This document shows, piece by piece, positions 1-6,307 of a DNA stretch of 9,255 bases. The notes beneath the pieces are model-generated. The model saw only the letters and a list, made by a program, of their open reading frames with translations. It ran no database searches and was not told the origin of the DNA. Numbering within the stretch: the stretch's first letter is position 1; each line of letters opens with the position of its first letter. A program made the position numbers and the translations under genes. This DNA is from Alteromonadaceae bacterium UBA2620 (GTDB lineage Bacteria; Pseudomonadota; Gammaproteobacteria; Enterobacterales; Alteromonadaceae), in contig DDJQ01000064.1 of assembly GCA_002339125.1 (NCBI GenBank), positions 1-9,255 of the forward strand. Reading direction: 5' to 3'.

Positions 1-75
1 GTTTTGCTTATCTAAAATACAAACCTGAATAACATTCTTTGCTAAATCCAGGGCAATTACGTTATCTTGATACAT
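1..75 (-). CDS. IS110/IS1111-family transposase, N-terminal fragment (cut by window edge)
   Basis: Reading the minus strand from the ATG at 75-73 gives MYQDNVIALDLAKNVIQVC followed by ILDKQN, which runs off the left edge. The ALDLAKNVIQVC stretch matches the start of the RuvC-like DEDD domain of IS110-family transposases, where GIDLAKNVFQVHG is typical of the IS1111 subgroup. The Asp of LDL would be the first catalytic acidic residue. A GGAG Shine-Dalgarno sequence (complement of 83-86) lies 7 nt before the ATG and supports this start. Only 25 codons are visible, so integrity of the rest cannot be judged. The enzyme would act as a DNA recombinase that moves its own element, in this family guided by an element-encoded bridge RNA. 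The family call is confident for so short a piece because of the motif and because a probable IS end lies just upstream. Confidence 0.8.
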   Translation of the reverse strand, partial: MYQDNVIALDLAKNVIQVCILDKQN

Positions 76-140
76 GTATGGACTCCGGTTTTTTTGTGCA
101 AGAAATAACCTACCTCCCTCGGAGGGAGGAGTCCATACAT
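74..140. mobile_element. Probable left end of the IS110/IS1111-type element, with inverted repeats
   Basis: A perfect 13-bp inverted repeat, ATGTATGGACTCC at 74-86 and GGAGTCCATACAT at 128-140, brackets a short leader. Inside it is a GC-rich palindrome, CCTCCCTC-G-GAGGGAGG, at 113-129. The outer copy ends exactly where a REP-like palindrome begins at 141, so I place the element boundary near 140/141. The inner copy overlaps the transposase start codon and contains its Shine-Dalgarno sequence. A leader of about 65 bp upstream of the transposase suits the IS1111 subgroup, which has subterminal inverted repeats and its long non-coding end on the other side. The boundary is inferred from the palindromes, because the other end of the element is outside the window. 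Confidence 0.6.
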
Positions 141-164
141 CGGAAAGTGCGAAGCACTTATCCG
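141..164. repeat. REP-like palindrome adjoining the IS end
   Basis: CGGA-AAGTGC (141-150), loop GAA, GCACTT (154-159), a bulged A at 160, then TCCG (161-164) form a 10-bp stem with one bulge, the usual look of a REP element. The right side continues as GGGATCTCC. A matching CCC-side extension is missing on the left, where the IS end begins. This suggests that the insertion cut the palindrome's outer arm. Confidence 0.6.
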
Positions 165-227
165 GGATCTCCTGAACAGGCTTACTCATCCAAACAAACA
201 TTTGCCGGCAGCTAGGTTGTTACGAAG

Positions 228-249
228 ATACCGGCGCGGTGGCCGGTAT
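228..249. repeat. Second REP-like palindrome
   Basis: ATACCGGC (228-235), loop GCGGTG, GCCGGTAT (242-249) form a perfect 8-bp stem, followed by GACG. The flank on its left (GAAGATACCGG) resembles the reverse complement of the flank on the right of the first palindrome (GGAGATCCCGG). The two therefore look like one family in opposite orientation, a BIME-like pair. A 10-bp palindrome, CTCCCGGGAG, lies just beyond at 265-274. Family membership needs a genome-wide count. Confidence 0.5.
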
Positions 250-337
250 GACGATAAGAAATGTCTCCCGGGAGCACCACAGCAAGCCTGAGTAATTTAA
301 ACCGACCCTGGCGGTTAACCTGACACTGATGGGGAAT

Positions 338-366
338 TTGATTTAAAAAAAACAGCGTGTTATGCT
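338..366 (+). promoter_or_regulatory. Sigma-70-type promoter for the 404-1549 gene
   Basis: A -35 box TTGATT (338-343), a 17-nt spacer and an extended -10 (TG at 358-359, then TATGCT at 361-366) fit a sigma-70 promoter. Transcription would begin near 373. The upstream in-frame ATG at 362 falls inside the -10 box, so it cannot be the start in this transcript. Confidence 0.55.
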
Positions 367-403
367 TAAATTTCATCAAATTTACATAAAGGAATATGTT
401 AAC

Positions 404-1549
404 ATGGTAAAAAAACTCATAACTTTACTGGCTTTCATCCATGCTGTGTTGTATTCCGCAAACACTGCTGCCGAGCAAACTCAGTCATTATCTCAACCAC
501 TGGTAAACCAACTCATTGTTTGTAACTCCGTTATTAACGGTGGAGAGAGTGCCTGTTCGATGTATGACGACTCATACATACAAGCGCTTGGTAATATGTT
601 AATCGGCGATACCCAAAATTGGGAATGTGAGCAAAACCCAAATGATCCGAGTTGCGGTTCGAATACGTCACCCTCTTTGCAATCCGCAACAATACTTATA
701 ATCGATGTTGAAAGTGGCACATCTGATTACTACCTGGCAAGTAAAGATATGCTCGGCACGGTGACCGTTACCTCGCAGCCAACACCGGCTTCACTGAATA
801 ATATCGTTAGTGATTTTATCACCGTTGATGGGCTGCATAGAACGCTTCGGGAAAAGCTGAGTTTTGAGGAAATATCGGAAGCTAATATTGTGAATAGTAA
901 CAATATTAATATTGAAAATCTTACACCCGGTCAGAGCAGAATTAATTCAGGATCAGGCTATAGCAGCGTAGATTGCCCTTCTGCCATTGCCTACAAGGTT
1001 GCTTCAAGCTGCGAGGCATTGATTAATGGGATTATCGATAGCGTGTATGAATACGACAGCAATGTTGATTATCTAAACCAAATATCGGTTGATTTGTCAT
1101 TCTCGTTGGCGAATGTTGTTGTTTCTGTCAATTACGAAGATTTAATGACTGTACCATTAGTCATTGAATTTGAAGATGGTTCACTTTTAGTCATAACAAT
1201 TGTGTTTACAGGTCCTACTCCAGCAAAGTCGGTAGACATGCAGAGAAGTACAACGTCTCAGGGGCGGACATTTGAGGGATATTTTGCAGCCAACGGTGCT
1301 TCCGGCATCGCTGATGATGGTTCGACCCGATCGTCTGGCGCTGAAGCCAGAGCCTTGTTTGGACGTTGGTCGCAGTGTCGAACGGTATCACAGCTCATAG
1401 GCAGGGATAATGAATATCTGGTGACAACCGGCACCAGAGAAGACGGTACCACTTATGTGATTGCTATTGAAATGATTGGTAGTCGTCCAATCTATGTGAA
1501 TTCGATTACTTGTGACACTATGCCGGTAATAAACCCACCATCAATGTAG
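404..1549 (+). CDS. Unrecognised exported protein with eight cysteines
   Basis: I do not recognise this 381-residue protein. The start is the ATG at 404: it follows AAAGGA (388-393) at good spacing and gives a typical signal peptide, MVKKLITLLAFIHAVLYSAN, cleaved near TAA-EQ. It should therefore be exported. The mature part has eight cysteines (about residues 40, 51, 75, 84, 191, 203, 325 and 370). That even number, with two close pairs near the N-terminus, suggests disulfides in the periplasm or outside the cell. A beta-rich stretch (about 235-270, PLVIEFEDGSLLVITIVF) and Gly/Ser-rich segments follow. There is no membrane anchor, lipobox or catalytic motif that I can name. The gene looks richer in A+T than dnaB and the other genes here and sits beside an IS end, which fits accessory DNA. 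It has its own promoter and a hairpin after its stop, so it appears to be a single-gene unit. Confidence 0.75.
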   Translation: MVKKLITLLAFIHAVLYSANTAAEQTQSLSQPLVNQLIVCNSVINGGESACSMYDDSYIQALGNMLIGDTQNWECEQNPNDPSCGSNTSPSLQSATILIIDVESGTSDYYLASKDMLGTVTVTSQPTPASLNNIVSDFITVDGLHRTLREKLSFEEISEANIVNSNNINIENLTPGQSRINSGSGYSSVDCPSAIAYKVASSCEALINGIIDSVYEYDSNVDYLNQISVDLSFSLANVVVSVNYEDLMTVPLVIEFEDGSLLVITIVFTGPTPAKSVDMQRSTTSQGRTFEGYFAANGASGIADDGSTRSSGAEARALFGRWSQCRTVSQLIGRDNEYLVTTGTREDGTTYVIAIEMIGSRPIYVNSITCDTMPVINPPSM

Positions 1550-1569
1550 TAATTTGAAAAGTAGAACAT

Positions 1570-1598
1570 TCGGAGCACTGGTAAAAATAGTGCTCCGA
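1570..1598. terminator. Strong hairpin after the unknown secreted-protein gene
   Basis: TCGGAGCACT (1570-1579), a 9-nt loop and AGTGCTCCGA (1589-1598) form a perfect 10-bp stem 20 bp after the stop codon at 1549. No T-run follows on either strand, so it is not a classical intrinsic terminator. It may still protect the 3' end of the mRNA or work with a termination factor. Confidence 0.4.
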
Positions 1599-1794
1599 TG
1601 AAGGTTACGGTGCTGCCGTGCGACTGGGCGCTGGCGGCCAGTACTTCCAATTTACAACATATGGGGGAAGTGCTATTAGGCGCATATTTCATAAATAATC
1701 AGGTTCAACCAAATGAGTCTTTTTTTTAGCCCCCCCGGACCTCAACGGAAATCTTTGTTACCCTGACCAGCCTTGTTAACCACTTCACAACTTC

Positions 1795-2046
1795 ATGGCA
1801 AAACCAAATAAAAAAGGGCCGGTTAAAACCGTCCAGATTTCCTGTTTACAATGCAAGACGCCGCTTTTTAAGTATCGAAAGGGCGGTAAGGGCGCACTGG
1901 TAAAGTGCTTCAAGGAACGAATTGTTGAAGATCACACCACAACTCCGTGTCACTGCCCTGGCTGTGGTCAGGAATTTGCCCGGGATACCCTTATTCGGGG
2001 CGTGCCCGCCTACAAAATGATAGGCGGCAAAGTGCACATGAAATGA
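1795..2046 (+). CDS. Small zinc-ribbon protein
   Basis: This 83-residue basic protein has two metal-binding knuckles, C17-LQ-C20 and C52-H-C54-P-G-C57, the layout of a zinc ribbon. The N-terminus (AKPNKKGPVK) is lysine-rich, and the section between the knuckles (FKYRKGGKGALVKCFKERI) is also strongly basic, which suggests nucleic-acid contact. It has no signal peptide or membrane segment, so it should be cytoplasmic. Similar small conserved hypothetical zinc-ribbon proteins occur in gammaproteobacteria, but I cannot assign a role. The ATG at 1795 has no clear Shine-Dalgarno sequence, so translation may be weak. It is convergent with the downstream peptidase gene, 22 bp stop to stop, with no clear terminator between them. 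Confidence 0.75.
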   Translation: MAKPNKKGPVKTVQISCLQCKTPLFKYRKGGKGALVKCFKERIVEDHTTTPCHCPGCGQEFARDTLIRGVPAYKMIGGKVHMK

Positions 2047-2068
2047 GACGCTTAAAGTCTGCAGCGGG

Positions 2069-3193
2069 TTACTGACTTAGCACAGCTTTAACTTTATTGA
2101 TGGGTAACGAATGAGTTTTACCACGATGTCCGTCTACATCTTCGGCCATCAGCAAACTGTTATAAATAGCCTCTTCGGTGGCTTCTATCACTGCCTGAAA
2201 CAACGGCGATACTTCGTTGTTCGACAAAGACGGAGCAAGATGAGTACTGTCTTTTTCGCTGCGGCGCAGAGCCTCGGCGGTACTGAACGCGATAACGTAA
2301 TCGCCGGAACCGTTAGTCAGACTGGCGCCGGTTCTCGCCACGCCTCCCATAGCCCGCTTAGCAAGACGATAGAGGTTACGGTCTGACAGCGGCGCATCGG
2401 TAGCCACCACAATCATAATCGAGCCGTCTGCTGAGCTATCATTATTGAGCGCATCTGACAGGTAATACTGGCCCAGCTTTTCACCTATCGGCTGACCATC
2501 GATTTGCAAAATGCCGCCAAAGTTACTCTGTACCAGTACACCAAGGGTATAGCCACCCAGGCTTGCGGGCAGTTCACGACTACTGGTACCAATGCCGCCT
2601 TTAAAACCGAACGCACGGGTACCAGCGCCTGCGCCGACATTGCCTTCTGCAACAATGCCACTATCAGCATTTTCAATGGCCTGAATAACACGTTGTCGGG
2701 TAACGTATCTGGCGCGGATATCATTAAGGTAGCCGTCGTTGGTTTCACCCACCACAGCATTCACTGAGCGCACCTGCTCGTTGCCAGGCTGTTGCAGCGT
2801 CCATTCCACCACGCCTGCAATGCCCTCGGCTACATTTAAGGTATTGGTGAGCACAATGGGTGTTTCGATTTCACCGAGTTCCTGTATCTGGCTGATGCCG
2901 GCCATTTTGCCGTAACCGTTTCCCACAAAAACCGCCGCAGGCACTTTGTTGTGGCGTAAATTGCCACTGGCCGGAATGATCGCGGTCACGCCTGTGTGTT
3001 GCGCTTTGCCCTGATGCAAGGTTACGTGTCCTACTTTGACACCGACTACGTCTGTAATGGCGTTGAGTTTACCTGCGGGTAAAACACCGGGCTTGATGTT
3101 TAAGTCTCTGGCCCGCAGTTGCTCAGCATGCAAGACACCGGTGGATAAGAGAGCGATACAGGCGAGGAAATGAATGGCCCATGGATACTTCAT
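2069..3193 (-). CDS. P1/S58-family (DmpA-type) aminopeptidase, exported
   Basis: This protein belongs to the DmpA/BapA family of N-terminal nucleophile hydrolases, which remove N-terminal L-residues or beta-amino residues from peptides, or hydrolyse D-amino-acid amides and esters. Family precursors cut themselves before a Ser that becomes the catalytic N-terminus. Here the site is visible as TNG-SGD, with Gly295-Ser296, followed by YVIAFSTAEA. Other family signatures include ITDVVGVKVGH near the N-terminus, VGNGYGK, NVGAGAGT, KGGIGTSS and the C-terminal EEAIYNSLLMAE. The ATG at 3193 was chosen because it begins a signal peptide, MKYPWAIHFLACIALLSTGV, cleaved near LHA. An upstream in-frame ATG at 3241 would bury it behind 16 extra residues. 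It has 374 residues, near the family length. A -10-like TATGAT lies at 3242-3237, without a clear -35. The substrate cannot be told from sequence. Confidence 0.9.
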   Translation of the reverse strand: MKYPWAIHFLACIALLSTGVLHAEQLRARDLNIKPGVLPAGKLNAITDVVGVKVGHVTLHQGKAQHTGVTAIIPASGNLRHNKVPAAVFVGNGYGKMAGISQIQELGEIETPIVLTNTLNVAEGIAGVVEWTLQQPGNEQVRSVNAVVGETNDGYLNDIRARYVTRQRVIQAIENADSGIVAEGNVGAGAGTRAFGFKGGIGTSSRELPASLGGYTLGVLVQSNFGGILQIDGQPIGEKLGQYYLSDALNNDSSADGSIMIVVATDAPLSDRNLYRLAKRAMGGVARTGASLTNGSGDYVIAFSTAEALRRSEKDSTHLAPSLSNNEVSPLFQAVIEATEEAIYNSLLMAEDVDGHRGKTHSLPINKVKAVLSQ

Positions 3194-3319
3194 TGTGTGG
3201 TCTCTGATGGATAAGTGAATAAGAAAATACCACCATATCATAAACCTGGGAGAGCTGATTGCGGGAAGTAGGAGAGGGTTTCTTTGTATCTGAGCGGAGA
3301 ATCGATGAGGACGCTAAGA

Positions 3320-3340
3320 CAGAGCCTTCGTTTGGCTCTG
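3320..3340 (-). terminator. Hairpin downstream of the NHL-repeat gene
   Basis: CAGAGCC, a 7-nt loop and GGCTCTG form a perfect 7-bp stem 16 bp past the stop of the minus-strand beta-propeller gene. On that strand it is followed by TCTTAG, only a weak T-tract. It is a plausible terminator, or attenuator before the peptidase gene, 127 bp further on. Confidence 0.45.
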
Positions 3341-3356
3341 CCTCCGCGTGAATGGT

Positions 3357-4538
3357 TTATGGCATAAGCACCAGTTTCTGCACCCGTCTGCCGGTGGAGA
3401 CTTCCGAGGTATAGAGGTTGCCTTTGCTATCTGCCACCACGCTGTGCAACCAGGTAAACTGACCGGGGTAACGGCCGGGGCGGCCAAAGCTGCCAAGTAC
3501 TTCATAGGTGTCGTGCCAGAGTACCCAGATACGGCCGTTCATCATATCGGCCACATACATGTACTTGTTATCTGGAGAAAACGCTACATCGGTAGCAGTG
3601 CCAAGGCCCATGGTGTCACCTGCGATCACTACATCCCGCACGAAAACAGCCTTGCCGCTGGCATCGTTTTTAAACACCTGCAGGCGGTTATTGCGCCTGT
3701 CGCATACGTAAATCATGCCATTATCTGACTTTGTCACGCAGTGTACTATATCGCCAAAGTTAGGTGCATCGGTGTTGATGTTATCAGCCCCCGCGGTGGC
3801 CTGTGATACATCAAAGTCCCCTGCGCGGGTGCCGCCACCGGGGATGGAGGCATAGGCGCCCCAATATTGTGAAAACGCATTGTCGTTGGTGTTAAAACCA
3901 ATGATACGCTTATTAATATAGCCATCGGCGATGATGACTTCATTGGTATGGGTATCGTGATAGATATCCGCAGGATTACCCAGCGACTCTTTGCTTTGGT
4001 TACCCTCTGTACTGTTGCGCGTACCAAATTGGCGAATGAATTTACCCTCCGCCGTAAAATTCAGTACCACGTGATCGCCCTTGCCGTTGCCGCCCAGCCA
4101 AACTGTATTGTTGTCGTCGACAAATAAGCCGTGCACGGTTTGTGGCCACTGGTTAACACCGTCAATCTCCGGCGCAATGGACTCACCACTCCAGCTGTTT
4201 TTCACTTGTCCGGTGGGGGAGATTTGCACCACATGGGGAGCAGCTTCACAGCAAACGCCGGTAGGCGGCGTTTGTTCCAGTGCCAAATCCAGCGGGCTCA
4301 GCGAGTTGGGGCGGTGTAACAGCCACAGGTTGTCGGCCTTATCCACTGCCAGCCCCGGCACCTGACCGATTATCCAGGTATCGGGTAAATCAGGCCAACT
4401 TGCATCCACTTTAAATTCTGGCATCGGGCGCGACGCGCCTGGTTCGGGATAACTCTCCAGCGCTACCAGTGTCTCACTGGCATTCGCACAGATTGATACA
4501 AGCCCGGAAATTAGCAGTAATAACGACGTTTTCTTCAT
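3357..4538 (-). CDS. Exported NHL-repeat beta-propeller protein
   Basis: This 393-residue protein begins with a signal peptide (MKKTSLLLLISGLVSICANA, then SE), so it should act in the periplasm or beyond. Six blade-like repeats are visible, at about residues 62-74 (GLAVDKADNLWLL), 137-150 (GLFVDDNNTVWLGG), 188-216 (with VIIADGYINKRIIGFN), 266-290 (with MIYVCDRRNNRLQVFK), 315-340 (with MYVADMMNGRIWVL) and 363-390 (with LYTSEVSTGRRVQKLV). This is the NHL pattern of a six-bladed propeller, related to the lyase domain of peptidyl-glycine amidating enzymes. I see no basis for claiming enzyme activity. An adjacent Cys96-Cys97 pair is unusual. The start at 4538 has AGGAG just upstream. The open frame continues upstream to 4859, but that part overlaps dnaB and is not credible. 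A -10-like TATACT lies at 4583-4578. The peptidase follows on the same strand after 163 bp and a hairpin. Confidence 0.85.
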   Translation of the reverse strand: MKKTSLLLLISGLVSICANASETLVALESYPEPGASRPMPEFKVDASWPDLPDTWIIGQVPGLAVDKADNLWLLHRPNSLSPLDLALEQTPPTGVCCEAAPHVVQISPTGQVKNSWSGESIAPEIDGVNQWPQTVHGLFVDDNNTVWLGGNGKGDHVVLNFTAEGKFIRQFGTRNSTEGNQSKESLGNPADIYHDTHTNEVIIADGYINKRIIGFNTNDNAFSQYWGAYASIPGGGTRAGDFDVSQATAGADNINTDAPNFGDIVHCVTKSDNGMIYVCDRRNNRLQVFKNDASGKAVFVRDVVIAGDTMGLGTATDVAFSPDNKYMYVADMMNGRIWVLWHDTYEVLGSFGRPGRYPGQFTWLHSVVADSKGNLYTSEVSTGRRVQKLVLMP

Positions 4539-4648
4539 GACACTCCTGTTTGGCGAGCGGCCTTTGTTTTGAACTTTAGTATATAGGCTTCGCCATGATA
4601 AAGGATCATTTTCCCTTAACAAACGATGCAAGCAGGCGCTAAATATCG

Positions 4649-4654
4649 CATAAT
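4649..4654 (+). promoter_or_regulatory. Candidate -10 box for dnaB
   Basis: CATAAT matches the sigma-70 -10 consensus at five of six positions, but the -35 region (ATGCAA at 4626-4631) is poor. A start of transcription near 4661 would leave a leader of about 28 nt before the GTG at 4689. It would also place the upstream in-frame ATG at 4626 outside the message. Confidence 0.3.
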
Positions 4655-4688
4655 AACCTCCTTGCAAATTATTCAGGTATATCGTCAG

Positions 4689-6077
4689 GTGAAAGTTGTT
4701 CCGGCCAGTTCCGATAAAAGCGTAGAAAAACTCAAGGTGCCGCCGCACAGCATTGAAGCTGAGCAGGCTGTGCTGGGCAGTATGCTTATCGATCCGGAAT
4801 CCTGGGATAAGGTGTCTGAACTGGTAACTGATGCCGAGTTTTATAACCGCTCCCATCAAATCGTGTTTAAGGCGATCCTTGATTTGCTGGCGCAGAGTCA
4901 GCCGGTTGACCTGATTACTGTATCTGAATTACTTGAAAATAACGATCAGCTTGAAGACGCAGGTGGCTTTGCCTATTTAGGTGAACTGGCCCGCAATACG
5001 CCAAGCTCAGCCAACGTTACCGCCTATGCAAAGATTATCCGTGAACGGGCTATCACCCGGGAGTTGATTGGCGTAGCCAACGAAATCGCCGAAGTGGGCT
5101 ACAATCCGGAAGGCCGCGACAGCGCCGATATTCTGGATATGGCCGAGAGCAAGGTGTTTGAGATTGCTGAACGGCGCACCGGGGCCTCTGAAGGACCTCA
5201 GAGCATTGAGTCGGTGCTGGGTAAAACTATCGACCGTCTTGAGGCACTAATTAAAGACAACCGGGAAGTAACTGGTGTGACCACCGGGTTTTCCGATCTG
5301 GATAAAAAAACCAGTGGTATGCAGCCTTCCGATCTGATCATCGTTGCCGCTCGTCCTTCAATGGGTAAAACCACCTTTGCTATGAACCTGGCAGAAAATG
5401 CCATGCTGGCGGAGGACAAGCCGGTGTTGGTATTCAGTTTAGAGATGCCATCGGAACAGATCATGATGCGTATGCTGGCATCACTCAGCCGGGTGGATCA
5501 AACCAAAATCCGTACCGCACAGCTCGACGACGAGGACTGGGCGCGTATTTCAAACACCATGGCGATGCTCAAAGAAAAAGACAATATCTATGTGGATGAC
5601 TCGTCTGGTCTGACGCCAATGGACGTGCGTAGCCGCGCCAGAAAGCTGGCCCGGGAACGGGGCGGGCTGAGCATGATCATGGTGGATTACCTGCAACTTA
5701 TGCGGGTGCCTTCCTTAAGCGATAACCGGACGCTGGAAATTGCAGAGATTTCACGCTCACTTAAAGCGCTGGCTAAAGAGCTTAATATTCCGGTAATAGC
5801 ACTTTCTCAGCTTAACCGAAGCCTGGAACAACGGGCCGATAAACGGCCGGTTAACTCGGACCTGCGGGAATCGGGCTCGATTGAGCAGGATGCCGACTTG
5901 ATCATGTTCATTTATCGTGACGAGGTGTATCACGAAAACAGTGAAGATAAAGGCGTGGCCGAAATCATCATCGGTAAGCAGCGTAATGGTCCTATCGGTA
6001 CTTGTCGCCTGACCTTCCAGGGCCAGTTCTCGCGCTTCGATAATTACGCCGGTCCTGCTGTACCTGACGAGTATTAA
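4689..6077 (+). CDS. dnaB: Replicative DNA helicase DnaB
   Basis: DnaB is the hexameric 5'-3' helicase that unwinds DNA at the replication fork and recruits primase. The translation matches the recalled E. coli protein along its whole length. Residues 16-30 (LKVPPHSIEAEQAVL) open the N-terminal domain that binds primase and loader. Walker A (ARPSMGKTT) is at 221-229, SLEMP with the catalytic Glu near 252, Walker B (IMVDYLQL) at 330-337, ALSQLNRSLEQR at 371-382, and the arginine-finger region GKQRNGP ends near 435. All core motifs are intact. I chose the GTG at 4689 (462 residues, against 471 in E. coli). The ATG at 4626 adds 21 residues unlike any DnaB and lies in a likely promoter. The Shine-Dalgarno for the GTG is weak (CAGG at 4674-4677). 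The frequent neighbours rplI and alr are not adjacent. Confidence 0.97.
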   Translation: MKVVPASSDKSVEKLKVPPHSIEAEQAVLGSMLIDPESWDKVSELVTDAEFYNRSHQIVFKAILDLLAQSQPVDLITVSELLENNDQLEDAGGFAYLGELARNTPSSANVTAYAKIIRERAITRELIGVANEIAEVGYNPEGRDSADILDMAESKVFEIAERRTGASEGPQSIESVLGKTIDRLEALIKDNREVTGVTTGFSDLDKKTSGMQPSDLIIVAARPSMGKTTFAMNLAENAMLAEDKPVLVFSLEMPSEQIMMRMLASLSRVDQTKIRTAQLDDEDWARISNTMAMLKEKDNIYVDDSSGLTPMDVRSRARKLARERGGLSMIMVDYLQLMRVPSLSDNRTLEIAEISRSLKALAKELNIPVIALSQLNRSLEQRADKRPVNSDLRESGSIEQDADLIMFIYRDEVYHENSEDKGVAEIIIGKQRNGPIGTCRLTFQGQFSRFDNYAGPAVPDEY

Positions 6078-6307
6078 ACTTCAGGACATTAAAGCCTGTC
6101 GCAGAACGCCTTAGCTATTTACAGTGCTATCAGCAGTGGCTATGCGCAAGCTTTTATCTGTTATTTGCTCGCTTACTGAGCCACGCTTCCACTGACCACG
6201 TATATTGCACCCGTCGCCATTAGCCGCTACGCTGATGACCGCTTAATCCCCGCGAAAAGCCAGGGGGTACCGTGAGAATCAAATACAGAGCAGAAGAGAA
6301 GCCATTT
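6078..6307. other. Intergenic region between dnaB and the hydrolase gene
   Basis: No convincing gene is present. The region has overlapping inverted repeats: GTGGCT (6136-6141) with AGCCAC (6179-6184), and CAGTGG (6134-6139) with CCACTG (6189-6194). The two stems exclude each other. A -10-like TATATT (6201-6206) lacks a good -35. No clear terminator for dnaB is visible. On the minus strand a 40-odd-codon stretch is open between stops but has no ATG, GTG or Shine-Dalgarno signal before it. A GTG at 6272, preceded by AGGGGG, is an alternative start for the downstream gene. Confidence 0.4.

Noticed and set aside
74..300. Bridge RNA encoded upstream of the transposase
   Set aside because: The probable IS boundary at 140 leaves only about 65 bp, too short. 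The IS1111-like subgroup carries it at the other end, outside the window.
1598..1729. 43-residue open frame as a gene
   Set aside because: It has no Shine-Dalgarno, its start lies in a hairpin arm, and it has no recognisable family, so it is kept only as a low-interest observation.
1701..1740. GGTTCAA word as a possible tRNA T-arm remnant
   Set aside because: No matching acceptor or anticodon arm could be found around it.
4539..4859. N-terminal extension of the NHL gene over the dnaB 5' end
   Set aside because: The codons overlap dnaB antisense and precede an intact signal peptide with its own AGGAG site at 4538.
6110..6240. Minus-strand open stretch with a segment reading RGQWKRGSVSEQI, faintly like the end of a universal stress protein
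   Set aside because: It has no start codon, it is short, stops flank it, and the resemblance is too weak to call a pseudogene.
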